Counted from the stretch's first letter, positions 25,501 through 33,475 are shown. The stretch: 64,000 bases of DNA from Kribbella amoyensis (GCF_007828865.1 NZ_VIVK01000001.1:5208001-5272000), one strand, 5' to 3'. Notes: generated by a model from the letters alone, not told the origin. Numbers and translations: made by a program.

Positions 25501-25947
25501 AGCACCGCCGGACCCCCACCGATGCTGCCCGGCATGAGCGACATGGAGACCACGATGGCCGATCTCTGGGCCACCGGCATCTCACCCGACGACCACCCGA
25601 TCCGCCACGTCCGAGCCACCCTCGACTCCCGCGGAATCCTCCGCGCCGACCAACTCCGTACCGCCGAAGAAGGCACCAGGGTCCTGGTCGGCGGTGTCGT
25701 CACCCACCGCCAACGCCCCGCGACAGCAGCCGGCGTCACCTTCCTCAACCTGGAAGACGAAACCGGCATGATCAACGTCATCTGCTCAGCCGGCGTCTGG
25801 AACCGCTACCGGAGAACAGCCCGCGAATCCAGCGCCCTGATCATCCGAGGCCGCCTGGAACGCTCCCAAGGCGTCACCAACCTGATCGCCGACAAACTGG
25901 AACGCCTCCCCCTGGCCGCCAGAACAGCCTCCCGAGACTTCCGCTAA
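22501..25947 (+). CDS. dnaE2: Error-prone DNA polymerase III alpha subunit DnaE2
   Basis: C-family polymerase of 1148 residues that extends past lesions in the SOS mutasome. The N-terminal PHP domain carries ELHCHSYYSFLDG (His70). The polymerase aspartates lie in EPDIDVDFDSDRREEV around residues 466-475. ESHSISFALLVYASTWLR and a C-terminal OB fold (FLNLEDETGMINVI) follow the family order, and the length is slightly above the usual 1050-1100 because of an N-terminal extension. The last 170 codons change codon style towards C-ending and some A-ending codons. Start ATG 22501. Confidence 0.96.
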   Translation: MGWDNPPIPWSELERRLSDRSRPPSPADELLEADGGDGPAWSRHRPPYDPDPADKPKPPDGPVVPYAELHCHSYYSFLDGASSPEQLVEESVRLGLSGLALTDHDGFYGVVRMAEAAEEYASLRTVFGAELSLDLTKPQNGIADPEGSHLLVLAEGQQGYHRLAGAITEAQLRGQEKGRPSYDLEELAAIGEDSWLVLTGCRKGLVRRALELGGHADGPAAAARELDRLTALFGHDRVVVELIDHGLPTDTSRNAILARLAADQGLPVVATNNVHYAQPRRHKLAAAIAAVRARRSLDAMDGWLPPAGTAHLRSGEEMLARFHRYDGAVARSVELADQLAFSLRAAKPSLPHQEVPPGFTPMDWLKKLCRDGVKKRYADKPAELFEEAEVRVERELTVIEDLKFPGYFLIVRDIVMFAKRKGILYQGRGSAANSVVCYALEITAIDPVFYNLPFERFLSAARDEEPDIDVDFDSDRREEVIQYVYGKYGRRNAAQVANVITYRPKLAVRDMAKALGYSTGQQDAWSKQVDAWGAVRSSIDHDIPPPVVKLAEDLLKFPRHLGIHSGGMVLTDIPVGHVVPIEHARMENRTVLQWDKDDCAWMGLVKFDLLGLGMLAALQYAMDLIREHLGEDWTLDRIPKEERGVYDQLCHADSVGVFQVESRAQMSTLPRLRPRSFYDLAIEVALIRPGPIQGGAVHPFIRRKLGDEPITYLHPKLEPVLRRTLGVPLFQEQLMQIAMTVGGCTGEDADLLRRAMGSKRGVEKISSLRAKLYDGMAEHGITDDTADQIYEKIEAFANFGFAESHSISFALLVYASTWLRLHYPAAFLAALLRAQPMGFYSPQSLVADARRHGVTVHRPDLQTSLAHATLEPIPVSELGEVAAGNDSCLLREQPPVGEFDPKRPFDADAHRRDGTHAVLLGLAGVKSIGTTVAEAIVEEREKNGLYTDMADLVRRTGLTAAQVEALATAGAFDSFGLSRRQALWNAGRAAEERPGHLTGVSTAGPPPMLPGMSDMETTMADLWATGISPDDHPIRHVRATLDSRGILRADQLRTAEEGTRVLVGGVVTHRQRPATAAGVTFLNLEDETGMINVICSAGVWNRYRRTARESSALIIRGRLERSQGVTNLIADKLERLPLAARTASRDFR

Positions 25948-26252
25948 CCCCCGCCAACCACCACCGCATGCTTGTACGCCCACAGGTTCACCTCCGCCGC
26001 ACCGACAACTCGGGACCGTGAACACGAAATACCTTGTCCGAGGTCCCGGGTAATTGTCCGGGCCGGGCGACGACGACCTCGGCGGGTGGAAGATCTGGGG
26101 TTGTCCCGGATGGTCGGTGGGGGCTGGGCGGGTTACGGTCGGGGAGGCTGGTAGCTGGGGGCGGGCCGTGGTGGGTCGGTAGGTGGTGTGGTTGCGGTGT
26201 CGGCGAGTCGGTAACGGGCGTCGGCCAGCACCTCTCTTCTTGGGGGAGAACT
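25948..26252. other. Gap downstream of dnaE2 with a possible terminator hairpin
   Basis: About 300 bases without a supportable gene. CCGAGGTC (26038-26045) and GACCTCGG (26075-26082) make an 8-bp perfect stem enclosing further GC-rich pairing, a possible terminator for the SOS cassette. The stretch from 26100 is very G-rich on the plus strand. The oxidoreductase frame is open through it, but this part has no coding character. Confidence 0.4.
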
Positions 26253-27242
26253 GTGAAGGCGATCGTGCAGGACCGGTACGGCGGCCCTGAGGTGCTTCGG
26301 GTGGCCAATGTGGGGGAGCCGGAGCCCCTTGAGGACGAGGTGCTTGTCCGGGTCCGTGCGGCCTCGGTGAACGCGCGGGACTGGCACGTGATGCGCGGGG
26401 ACCCGTACATCGCGCGGGTGATGGACCGGAAGACGTTCGGACGGTACGGCCCCAACGTCAGGATCCGCGGGACCGACTTCGCCGGGGTGGTGGAGGCGGT
26501 CGGGCCGACGGTGCGCGGGTTGCAGCCGGGGGACGAGGTGTACGGCGAGGCGGAGGCGGCGTTCGCGGAGTACGTGCTCGCGGCGGACAGCGTGGTCGAG
26601 CTGAAGCCGGCGCGGTTGTCCTTCGAGCAAGCGGCCGCCCTCCCGACCGCGGCGAACACCGCCTTGATGGGACTCCGCGATCTCGCCCACCTCGCATCAG
26701 GGCAGCGCCTCCTCGTCAACGGTGCGTCCGGCGGCGTCGGCACGTACGCGGTCCAGATCGGCAAGGCGTACGGCGCTGACGTGACCGCGGTGTGCAGTAC
26801 GCGGAACGTCGATCTCGTCGACTCGCTCGGCGCGGACCGGGTCATCGACTACACCCGGGAGGACTTCACCCGCGGGAGCGCCCGGTACGACGTGGTGCTG
26901 GACCTGGTCGGCAACCACAGCCTGTCCGCTCTCCGCGGAGTACTCACCGACGGCGGCCTCCTGATCCTGTCGGGCGGTGGTGTCAGCCGGGGCGGGAGCG
27001 TGTTCGGTCCGATGAAGCTGCTGATCCAGGGCCAGCTCACCGCCCGCCTGGCTCGCCGGCACCGCATCGCCCTGCTCACCGCGGTCCCGGCCAAGCAGAA
27101 CCTCACCGCCCTCAACAACCTCGTCCAGGCCGGCCAACTCGCATCGGCCATCGACCGCACCTATTCCCTCGCTGAGGCCGCCGAAGCCATCCGCTATCTC
27201 GAAACCGACCACGCCCGCGCCAAGGTCGTCCTGACGGTCTGA
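26253..27242 (+). CDS. NAD(P)-dependent MDR oxidoreductase (quinone oxidoreductase-like)
   Basis: 329-residue zinc-free MDR protein. The N-terminus MKAIVQDRYGGPEVL is classic for the group, RGTDFAGVVEAVG closes the first GroES strand set, and the cofactor loop is LVNGASGGVGTYAVQIGKA. GTG 26253 follows GGGGGAG; the frame extends upstream to 26034 but without homology-like sequence. It is convergent with the ECF sigma gene, with 6 bases between stops. The physiological substrate is unknown; quinones or enones are typical. Confidence 0.87.
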   Translation: MKAIVQDRYGGPEVLRVANVGEPEPLEDEVLVRVRAASVNARDWHVMRGDPYIARVMDRKTFGRYGPNVRIRGTDFAGVVEAVGPTVRGLQPGDEVYGEAEAAFAEYVLAADSVVELKPARLSFEQAAALPTAANTALMGLRDLAHLASGQRLLVNGASGGVGTYAVQIGKAYGADVTAVCSTRNVDLVDSLGADRVIDYTREDFTRGSARYDVVLDLVGNHSLSALRGVLTDGGLLILSGGGVSRGGSVFGPMKLLIQGQLTARLARRHRIALLTAVPAKQNLTALNNLVQAGQLASAIDRTYSLAEAAEAIRYLETDHARAKVVLTV

Positions 27243-27248
27243 TCCAGA

Positions 27249-28451
27249 TCAGAGCGACTTCGCCCGGGACTCCAGGTAGCGCTTCTCCGGGACCGACAAG
27301 GTCAGGCGGGCGGCCTCCTCGTACGACGACCGGGCGGCTTCGTGGTCGCCGGAGAGTTCGAGGAGATGGGCGCGGACGGCCGGTACCCGGTGGTGGTTCT
27401 TCAGGTCGATGGCCTCGAGTTGGGGCAGGGCGGACTCGGGGCCGTGGACCATCGCCACCGCGACGATGCGGTTGAGGCTGACCATCGGACCGGGGAAGAC
27501 CGACTCCAGCAGTTCGTACAGCATCAGGATCTCGCGCCAGTCGGTCTCCTCGGCGCGGAGCGCGCTGTCGTGGACGGCGGCGATCGCGGCCTGCAGCTGG
27601 TACGGACCGACCGGCGCGGACTTCAACGTCGCCGTGACCAGGTCGGTGCCCTCGGCAATCATCCCCTGGTCCCAGAGCCGGCGGTCCTGATCGGGGAGCG
27701 GTACCAAAGCGCCGCCGGCCGACGTACGAGCGGGCCGCCGCGCGTCGGTCAGCAGCATCAGCGCGAGCAATCCCGCGACCTCACCGTCCTCGGGCAGCCG
27801 GGCGCGGAGCTGGCGGGTGAGCCGGATCGCCTCGGCGCTGAGCTCGACGCGGTGCAGGGCGTCGCCGGAGCTCGCGGTGTAGCCCTCGTTGAAGATCAGG
27901 TAGAGCACCTGCAGGACGGCGGCCATCCGATCGGCCAGCTCCTCGGCAGGCGGCAGCCGGAACCCCGCACCGCCCGCCTTGATCGACGACTTCGCCCGGC
28001 TGATCCGCTGACCGATCGTCGACTCGGGCACCAGGAAGCCGCGCGCGATCTCCCCGGTGGTGAGGCCGCCGACCGCCCGCAGGGTCAGCGCGATCTGCGA
28101 CGGGGGAGTGAGAGCGGGATGGCAACACAGCAGGAACAAGGTGAGCGTGTCGTCGACGTCCGGCGCGGGCGCCGGATCGGCCGGCTCCGTGGCGGCGACC
28201 GTTTCCTCGCGGCGCCGGCGGGCCGCCTCGTTGCGCAGCAGCTCGATCCGGCGGCGCGAGGCCACGGTGATCAGCCAGCTCCGCGGGCTGTCCGGGACAC
28301 CCTCGACGGGCCACTGGGTCGCGGCGGCCAGCAACGCCTCCTGGACCGCGTCCTCGCAGGTGTCGAACCCGCCGTACCGCCGGACCAGCGGGCCGAGCAC
28401 CTGCGGGGCCAGCTCGCGCAGCAGGTCCTCGATCGCCGGGTCCGGACTCAT
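27249..28451 (-). CDS. ECF sigma factor with C-terminal helical domain (DGPF-associated group)
   Basis: 400-residue sigma factor. Region 2 spans about residues 15-80 (VRRYGGFDTCEDAVQEALLAA then SWLITVASRRRIELLRNE), region 4 about 115-165 with LTTGEIARGFLVPESTIGQRISRAKSSI. The remaining 230 residues are the TPR-like DUF6596 domain found in this ECF group, which replaces a conventional anti-sigma factor. ATG 28451 overlaps the stop of the DGPF gene (ATGA), so the two are one operon, as is usual for the group. Targets and inducing signal are unknown. Confidence 0.92.
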   Translation of the reverse strand: MSPDPAIEDLLRELAPQVLGPLVRRYGGFDTCEDAVQEALLAAATQWPVEGVPDSPRSWLITVASRRRIELLRNEAARRRREETVAATEPADPAPAPDVDDTLTLFLLCCHPALTPPSQIALTLRAVGGLTTGEIARGFLVPESTIGQRISRAKSSIKAGGAGFRLPPAEELADRMAAVLQVLYLIFNEGYTASSGDALHRVELSAEAIRLTRQLRARLPEDGEVAGLLALMLLTDARRPARTSAGGALVPLPDQDRRLWDQGMIAEGTDLVTATLKSAPVGPYQLQAAIAAVHDSALRAEETDWREILMLYELLESVFPGPMVSLNRIVAVAMVHGPESALPQLEAIDLKNHHRVPAVRAHLLELSGDHEAARSSYEEAARLTLSVPEKRYLESRAKSL

Positions 28452-28822
28452 ATCCCGAGGAAGCTCAGGTCCATGATCGGCCGCACCTCGACGATGCCGA
28501 AGCCGCTCGCCTCGGGCACCAGCGCGGCGTACTCGCAGGCCTTCTCCATCGACTCGCAGTCGACCAGGTAGAACCCGGCCAGCTGCTCCTTCACCTCGGC
28601 GAACGGCCCGTCCGTGGTCAGCACCCGGCCGTCGCGCACGGCCACCTGTTTGGTCTGGTCCGCATCGGCGAGCGCGTCGTGGGCCAGGTTCGCCCCGGCG
28701 GCGTCGAGCGCGGCGTTCAGGTCGCGGTACCCCTGGACGCCCTCGCGGCGCTGCTCGTCGGTCAGCGTCCCCCAGATCTTGCGCGACTCCGGGTTGTCGT
28801 AGATCAGGATCAGGAACTTCAC
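28448..28822 (-). CDS. YCII-related DGPF-domain protein
   Basis: 124-residue ferredoxin-like-fold protein. The signature TTDGPFAEVKEQLAGFYLVDC contains the name-giving DGPF motif, and MKFLILIYDN is the typical N-terminus. The start is GTG 28822. These proteins are nearly always paired with the ECF sigma factor type encoded next to it and are thought to modulate or sense for it, though the mechanism is not established. Two similar short repeats in the protein were not seen. Confidence 0.9.
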   Translation of the reverse strand: MKFLILIYDNPESRKIWGTLTDEQRREGVQGYRDLNAALDAAGANLAHDALADADQTKQVAVRDGRVLTTDGPFAEVKEQLAGFYLVDCESMEKACEYAALVPEASGFGIVEVRPIMDLSFLGI

Positions 28823-29074
28823 ACCGCCCCCTGTGTCTTGTCGGTGCCCTCACCATAGAGGCCGCCGGGGACCATCCCAGCAGGCCGCGACGCGTCGCGC
28901 TTTGGTCTCGATCGGGTCACCGGTGGGTGACGTGCGTAGCCGCGGCCGGCCGGTGCCGTTCGAGTATCAGGGGCCAATCCGGGCTACCCCGGTGTGGCCG
29001 GGGCGAAACCTGGTGGTGCGCCCCAGTAGAGTTGCGGACGGGACAGGGGCGCTACAGGGGAAAGGGAGGGTCGC
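28823..29074. other. Divergent intergenic region
   Basis: About 250 bases between DGPF (minus) and the phosphatidyltransferase (plus). A TAGAGT at 29026-29031 is a fair -10 candidate for the plus-strand block, and CCCCGG-N5-CCGGGG near 28987-29004 is a small perfect hairpin upstream of it. No small gene is convincing here. Confidence 0.35.
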
Positions 29075-29674
29075 GTGCCGGACTTGGAGGTGTCCGACCG
29101 GGTACTGACGATCCCGAACGCACTCAGCATTCTGCGGTTGCTGGGTGTGCCGCTCTTCCTGTGGCTGGTCCTCGGACCGGAGGAGGACGGCTGGGCCCTG
29201 CTGGTGCTCGCGGTCTCCGGTTTCACCGACTGGGCCGACGGCCAGATCGCCCGGCGGATGAACCAGACCACCCGCCTCGGCCAGATGCTCGACCCGGTCG
29301 CCGACCGTCTCTACATCTTCGCCACCGTGCTCGGCCTGGCGCTGCGCGACATCATCCCGTGGTGGCTGGCGATCGCGCTGCCGCTGCGTGACCTGTTGCT
29401 CACGTTCACCCTGCCCGCGCTGCACCGCCGCGGCTTCAACGCGCTGCCGGTGCACTTCCTCGGCAAGTCGGCGACCTTCTGCCTGCTGTACGCGTTCCCG
29501 CTGCTGTTGCTGGGCGACGGCGACAGCACGCTGAACCTGCTGGCCCGGGTGTTCGGCTGGGCGTTCGCGATCTGGGGAACCGCGCTGTACTACTGGGCCG
29601 GCGCACTGTACTTCGCGCAGCTGCGGCACCTGATCCAGACGGTCAAACCGGTCGGCGAACCAGGTGGATCGTGA
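29075..29674 (+). CDS. CDP-alcohol phosphatidyltransferase family protein
   Basis: 199-residue membrane enzyme transferring a phosphatidyl group from CDP-diacylglycerol to an alcohol. The active-site motif D-G-x2-A-R-x8-G-x3-D-x3-D is complete in DGQIARRMNQTTRLGQMLDPVAD. About five or six hydrophobic helices follow. In mycobacteria the syntenic gene is pgsA2 (Rv1822). The acceptor (glycerol-phosphate, inositol-phosphate or another) cannot be fixed. It starts with GTG and overlaps the DUF881 gene by 4 bases, heading the conserved envelope block. Confidence 0.9.
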   Translation: MPDLEVSDRVLTIPNALSILRLLGVPLFLWLVLGPEEDGWALLVLAVSGFTDWADGQIARRMNQTTRLGQMLDPVADRLYIFATVLGLALRDIIPWWLAIALPLRDLLLTFTLPALHRRGFNALPVHFLGKSATFCLLYAFPLLLLGDGDSTLNLLARVFGWAFAIWGTALYYWAGALYFAQLRHLIQTVKPVGEPGGS

Positions 29675-30507
29675 CTCAGCAGGCTCCACCTGGTCAGCGC
29701 CGCGTCGACGCGTCGATGTCGCTGCTGAACAACCTGATGGCCCACCCGCTGGACGAGGGGTACGCCGTCGCCGCGCGGACCCGGCCGGCGCAGGGGCGGC
29801 CGAACCGGTCCCGGCACCGGATCATGCTGGTGGTCGCGTTCACCGTGCTCGGCTTCCTGCTCGCGATCGCGGCGTCGCAGAACTACCGCAGCGCGCCGGC
29901 CGCCGACAAGGAGCGCAAGGACCTGATCGCCCGGGTCGAGCAGGCCGACACCCGGCTGAACGACCTGCGCGGCCGGCAGACCAGCCTGGCCGACGAGGTC
30001 CGCAGACTGCAGGCGAGCGGCCTGGCGAACTCCGACTCGGGCGCCGCCCTGCAGCAGCGGCTCGACGACCTGGAACTGCAGACCGGCGTGGTCGCGGTGA
30101 CGGGCCCGGGGCTCAAGGTGGTCGTCGACGACGCCAAGAACGCGGACAACAAGGAGGGCCGGCTGCTGGACGTCGATCTGCAGCAGCTGGTGAACGGGCT
30201 GTGGACGGCCGGCGCCGAGGCGATCTCGGTGAACGGCCACCGGCTCACCTCGCTGACCGCGATCCGCGGCGCCGGCAGCGCGATCACGGTCGACTACAGC
30301 TCGCTCACCCCGCCGTACACGGTGCTGGCGATCGGTGAGACCGCGACGTTGCCGGCCCGGTTCGCGCAGAGCTCGGGCGGCCAGTGGGTGCAGTACCTGG
30401 TCAGCAACTTCGATGTCCGGATGACGACCACGACGGAGGACTCCTTGCTGGTGCCAGCCGATGCGACCATCGCGCTGCGGTACGCGAAGGTGGGTGGGCC
30501 CAGGTGA
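29671..30507 (+). CDS. DUF881 family membrane-anchored protein (first copy)
   Basis: 278-residue protein with a basic cytoplasmic N-terminus, one helix near residues 50-68 (IMLVVAFTVLGFLLAIAAS), a coiled coil (about residues 75-125, LIARVEQADTRLNDLRGRQ) and a DUF881 domain with VAVTGPGLKVVVDD and QQLVNGLWTAGAEAISVNG. Function unestablished; DUF881 pairs flank the small basic protein gene in many actinobacteria and related Gram-positives, suggesting an envelope or division-linked complex. Starts with GTG overlapping the upstream stop. Confidence 0.88.
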   Translation: MTQQAPPGQRRVDASMSLLNNLMAHPLDEGYAVAARTRPAQGRPNRSRHRIMLVVAFTVLGFLLAIAASQNYRSAPAADKERKDLIARVEQADTRLNDLRGRQTSLADEVRRLQASGLANSDSGAALQQRLDDLELQTGVVAVTGPGLKVVVDDAKNADNKEGRLLDVDLQQLVNGLWTAGAEAISVNGHRLTSLTAIRGAGSAITVDYSSLTPPYTVLAIGETATLPARFAQSSGGQWVQYLVSNFDVRMTTTTEDSLLVPADATIALRYAKVGGPR

Positions 30508-30836
30508 TCGCCGTCCTCGGCCTGGTGATCGGCGTCGTGGTCGGCCTGCTGGTCGCGCCCGACGTGCCGGACTGGGCCCAGCCGTACCTGCCGATCGCCG
30601 TCGTCGCCGCGCTGGACGCGGTCTTCGGCGCCCTGCGTGCTTTCCTGGACGGGATCTTCGACGACAAGGTGTTCGTCGTCTCGTTCGTGTCCAACGTGCT
30701 GATCGCGGCCCTGATCGTGTACCTCGGTGACCAGCTCGGCGTCGGGTCGCAGCTGTCCACCGGCGTGGTGGTCGTGCTCGGCATCCGGATCTTCACGAAC
30801 ATGGCCGCCATCCGCCGTCACATCTTCCGGGCCTGA
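30504..30836 (+). CDS. sbp: Small basic protein family (Sbp), membrane protein
   Basis: 110-residue membrane protein with about three hydrophobic helices (VIAVLGLVIGVVVGLLV, the YLPIAVVAALDAVFGALRA segment, and FVSNVLIAALIVYLG). It ends in a conserved basic tail (RIFTNMAAIRRHIF). This matches the DUF1290/small basic protein family, Rv1824 in mycobacteria. GTG 30504 overlaps the DUF881 stop; a longer in-frame extension to 30384 is shadow sequence. Its role is unknown, but it is always sandwiched by DUF881 genes in this block. Confidence 0.9.
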   Translation: MIAVLGLVIGVVVGLLVAPDVPDWAQPYLPIAVVAALDAVFGALRAFLDGIFDDKVFVVSFVSNVLIAALIVYLGDQLGVGSQLSTGVVVVLGIRIFTNMAAIRRHIFRA

Positions 30837-30838
30837 TC

Positions 30839-31741
30839 ATGACCGACGACCAGCACGAACCACCGGACCCGGCCGACCAGGCCGAGCAGGCCGAGCTGAC
30901 CGCCAAAGCTGAGCAAAGGGCTGAGCCGAAGGCCGAGCAAGCGGCTGAGCCGAAGGCCGCGTCGGCGCACCCCGACGCGCCGACCCCGATGCCGAAGCCG
31001 AAGAAGACGCCGAACCTGGCCTGGCGCCGGTTGAAGGCCGGGTTCAAGCCGTCCCGCGGTCAGGCGATCGTCGCCGTGGTGCTCGCGCTGGTCGCCTGTA
31101 TGGCCGTCGTCCAGGTCCGGGTGAACCGCGCCGACGACGGGTACCAGAACGCCCGCCGCGAGGACCTGATCGCGATCCTGGACGGCCTGAACCAGAACAA
31201 CCGCCGGCTGGAGAGCGAGATCACCGAGCTGGAGGACCGGAAGAACACCCTGTCGTCCAGCGCGGACAAGGCGCAGACCGCCCGCGAACAGGCCGAGCAG
31301 CAGGTCCGTACCCTCGGCATCCTGGCCGGTACGCTGCCCGCGCAGGGCCCCGGCGTCCGGATCACGCTGAACGACCCGGACGGCAAGATGCAGGCCGGCA
31401 ACCTGCTCGACGCGATCGAGGAACTCCGCGACGCCGGTGCCGAGGCGATCCAGATCAACGGCACCGTCCGGGTGGTCGCCAGTACCGACTTCGTCGACGA
31501 CTCGCCCGGTGTCCGGATCGACGGCGAGCGGGTCGCGTCGCCGTACGTGATCGAGGCGATCGGCGAGTCCCACAACCTGGCCGAGGCGGCCAACTTCCCC
31601 GGTGGTCTGGTCAGCGAGGTGACCGGCCCACAGATCGGCGGAACCGCCGAGGTGACCGAGTTGCCGCAGGTCCAGATCTCCGCCTTGCACGCCCCGGAGG
31701 AGCATCGCTACGCTCGCCCGGCGCCCAGCCCCACCAAGTGA
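30839..31741 (+). CDS. DUF881 family membrane-anchored protein (second copy)
   Basis: 300-residue paralogue of the protein at 29671. The N-terminal 55 residues are a low-complexity tail rich in Glu, Ala and Lys with repeats of AEPKAEQA-like units. One membrane helix follows near residues 80-98 (AIVAVVLALVACMAVVQV), then a coiled coil (LNQNNRRLESEITELEDRK) and the DUF881 domain with GPGVRITLNDPDG and IEELRDAGAEAIQINGTVR. The acidic repetitive tail is variable between species and is probably a flexible cytoplasmic linker. Confidence 0.88.
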   Translation: MTDDQHEPPDPADQAEQAELTAKAEQRAEPKAEQAAEPKAASAHPDAPTPMPKPKKTPNLAWRRLKAGFKPSRGQAIVAVVLALVACMAVVQVRVNRADDGYQNARREDLIAILDGLNQNNRRLESEITELEDRKNTLSSSADKAQTAREQAEQQVRTLGILAGTLPAQGPGVRITLNDPDGKMQAGNLLDAIEELRDAGAEAIQINGTVRVVASTDFVDDSPGVRIDGERVASPYVIEAIGESHNLAEAANFPGGLVSEVTGPQIGGTAEVTELPQVQISALHAPEEHRYARPAPSPTK

Positions 31742-31779
31742 GATCCGATCAACCGGAACTTGAGCGAAAGAGGACCGAG

Positions 31780-32163
31780 GTGTACCCCGAAGACCTGAAG
31801 TACACGGCCGAGCACGAGTGGGTGAAGGCCGGCGACGGCGGCCCGGTGCGGGTCGGCATCACCGACTTCGCCCAGGACGCGCTCGGTGACATCGTGTACG
31901 TGCAGCTCCCCGAGGTCGGCGCCGCGGTGCGCGCCGGCGACGCCTGTGGCGAGCTGGAGTCCACCAAGAGCGTCAGCGACCTGTTCGCGCCGGTGAACGG
32001 CACCGTCACCGCGGTGAACGAGTCGCTCGCCGACCAGCCCGACCTGGTCAACACCGACCCGTACGGCGAGGGCTGGCTGCTGGACATCCAGGTGGACGAC
32101 GACGAGGAGGTGGCGGCGCTGATGGATGCCGACACCTACAAGGGCCAGCTCGACCAGAGCTGA
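31780..32163 (+). CDS. gcvH: Glycine cleavage system H protein
   Basis: Lipoyl carrier of the glycine cleavage system, 127 residues. The lipoylated lysine is Lys63 in GELESTKSVSDL, and YPEDLKYTAEHEWV is the conserved N-terminus. GTG 31780 follows GAAAGAGGA at good spacing; the frame opens at 31738, but the extra 14 residues are not family-like. It shuttles the aminomethyl group from GcvP (35246 in this window); GcvT and lipoamide dehydrogenase are not here. It lies 38 bases after the DUF881 gene. Confidence 0.95.
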   Translation: MYPEDLKYTAEHEWVKAGDGGPVRVGITDFAQDALGDIVYVQLPEVGAAVRAGDACGELESTKSVSDLFAPVNGTVTAVNESLADQPDLVNTDPYGEGWLLDIQVDDDEEVAALMDADTYKGQLDQS

Positions 32164-32174
32164 TAGGTTGTCCG

Positions 32175-32204
32175 GACCTCAACCGCCGGTCGAGGGTTGA
32201 GGTC
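32175..32204 (+). terminator. Hairpin after gcvH
   Basis: GACCTCAACC (32175-32184) and GGTTGAGGTC (32195-32204) form a perfect 10-bp stem with a 10-base loop, 11 bases after the gcvH stop. It separates gcvH from the garA-ftsR unit. Confidence 0.65.
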
Positions 32205-32280
32205 ACAGTCCACACTTGTCATCACACGGGGATCTACGAGACAACGTCGCCGGACCGCCGGCGATCGGGAGGATCACAGC

Positions 32281-32805
32281 ATGCCGTTCTGCAACCAGTG
32301 CGGGCACGAGAACTCCGAGGGCAGCCGGTTCTGCTCGCAGTGCGGAACGATGCTCCCTGGCGCGGACCGTCCGGTGCCCGCCCCCGGCGTCACCGACACC
32401 GCGATGCTGACGCCGATCCCGGCCGAGCCGGAGACCGAGCGGATCGACACCGGTGACCAGCTGTCGGTCGAGGACGAGGCCGCCGTCGGAGCGCTGCCGG
32501 CCGGGTCGGCGCTGCTGATCGTGCAGCGCGGCCCGAACGCGGGCAGCCGGTTCCTGCTCGACGTCGACGTGGTCACCGCCGGCCGGCACCCGGACAGCGA
32601 CATCTTCCTGGACGACGTCACGGTGTCCCGCCGGCACGCGGAGTTCCGGCGCGACCCGGCCGGGGTGAAGGTGCGCGACGTCGGCAGCCTGAACGGCACC
32701 TACGTCAACCGGGACCGGATCGACGAGGTCCAGCTGACCAACGGCGACGAGGTCCAGATCGGCAAGTACCGGCTGGTCTACTACGCCAGTGGCCAGCAAG
32801 CCTGA
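32281..32805 (+). CDS. garA: FHA-domain protein, GarA/OdhI-like, with N-terminal zinc ribbon
   Basis: 174-residue protein. The N-terminal zinc ribbon is CNQCGHENSEGSRFCSQCG (residues 4-22), followed by a threonine-containing linker and a C-terminal FHA domain (AGRHPDSDIFLDDVTVSRRHAEF then GSLNGTYVN). In mycobacteria and corynebacteria GarA/OdhI inhibits 2-oxoglutarate dehydrogenase and tunes glutamate metabolism after phosphorylation. The usual ETTSVF phospho-site is not evident; DTAMLTPI is the nearest threonine segment. Placement next to gcvH and ftsR matches Rv1826-Rv1828. Confidence 0.85.
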   Translation: MPFCNQCGHENSEGSRFCSQCGTMLPGADRPVPAPGVTDTAMLTPIPAEPETERIDTGDQLSVEDEAAVGALPAGSALLIVQRGPNAGSRFLLDVDVVTAGRHPDSDIFLDDVTVSRRHAEFRRDPAGVKVRDVGSLNGTYVNRDRIDEVQLTNGDEVQIGKYRLVYYASGQQA

Positions 32806-33475
32806 CGCAGGCGCCGGAGGAAGCAGCATCGGCGAGGTGCTGCAGGTACTGCGGGCCGAGTTCGCCGACGTCACCATCTCCAAGATCCGCTTCCTCGAGG
32901 CGGAGGGACTGGTGACGCCGGCCCGGACCGCGTCGGGGTACCGCAAGTTCAGTGCCGCCGACGTCGACCGGCTCCGGTACGTGCTCACCGCCCAGCGGGA
33001 CCAGTACCTGCCGCTGAAGGTGATCAAGGAGCACCTGGCCGCGATCGACCGGGGGCTGCGGCCGACCCCCGGCGGACGGCCCGCGGCCCCCGAGCAGCTG
33101 CCCGAGCCGGCCGGGCTGCCGGCCGCCGAGGACTTCGGTGTCCACGGCACCGAGTTGAAGCTGACCCGGGACGAACTGCGGGCGGCGGCCGGGATCTCGG
33201 CCGAGCTGCTCGCCGAGCTGGAGAGCCACAGCCTGCTGGTGGCCCGGGGCAACCACTACGACGGGGACGCGATCCTGATCGCGCGGGCGGCCGCGGAGTT
33301 CGGCCGGCACGGCGTGGAACCACGGCACCTGCGGCCGTTCCGGACCGCCGCCGATCGCGAGGCCGGCCTGATCGAGCAGGTGACCGGACCTCGCCGGACC
33401 GAGCGGACCGAGGAGCTCGCCGCGCTCGCCGTCCGGTTGCACGCGGCCCTGGTCCGCGCCCGGCTGCCGCGCTGA
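32789..33475 (+). CDS. ftsR: MerR-family regulator FtsR-like
   Basis: 228-residue MerR-type protein. The winged HTH ISKIRFLEAEGLVTPARTASGYRKFSAADVDRLRYVL covers residues 30-66, followed by a long C-terminal domain with an effector-domain-like helix set. The homologue Rv1828/FtsR activates ftsZ transcription in corynebacteria. GTG 32789 lies within the end of garA (17-base overlap), so the two are coupled. The internal Pro/Gly-rich linker around residues 88-110 is variable in the family. Confidence 0.85.
   Translation: MASKPDAGAGGSSIGEVLQVLRAEFADVTISKIRFLEAEGLVTPARTASGYRKFSAADVDRLRYVLTAQRDQYLPLKVIKEHLAAIDRGLRPTPGGRPAAPEQLPEPAGLPAAEDFGVHGTELKLTRDELRAAAGISAELLAELESHSLLVARGNHYDGDAILIARAAAEFGRHGVEPRHLRPFRTAADREAGLIEQVTGPRRTERTEELAALAVRLHAALVRARLPR

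Noticed and set aside
26034..26252. Upstream extension of the MDR gene at 26253
   Set aside because: The 73 extra codons are glycine/arginine-rich without family similarity, and GTG 26253 has a good ribosome site and the standard N-terminus.
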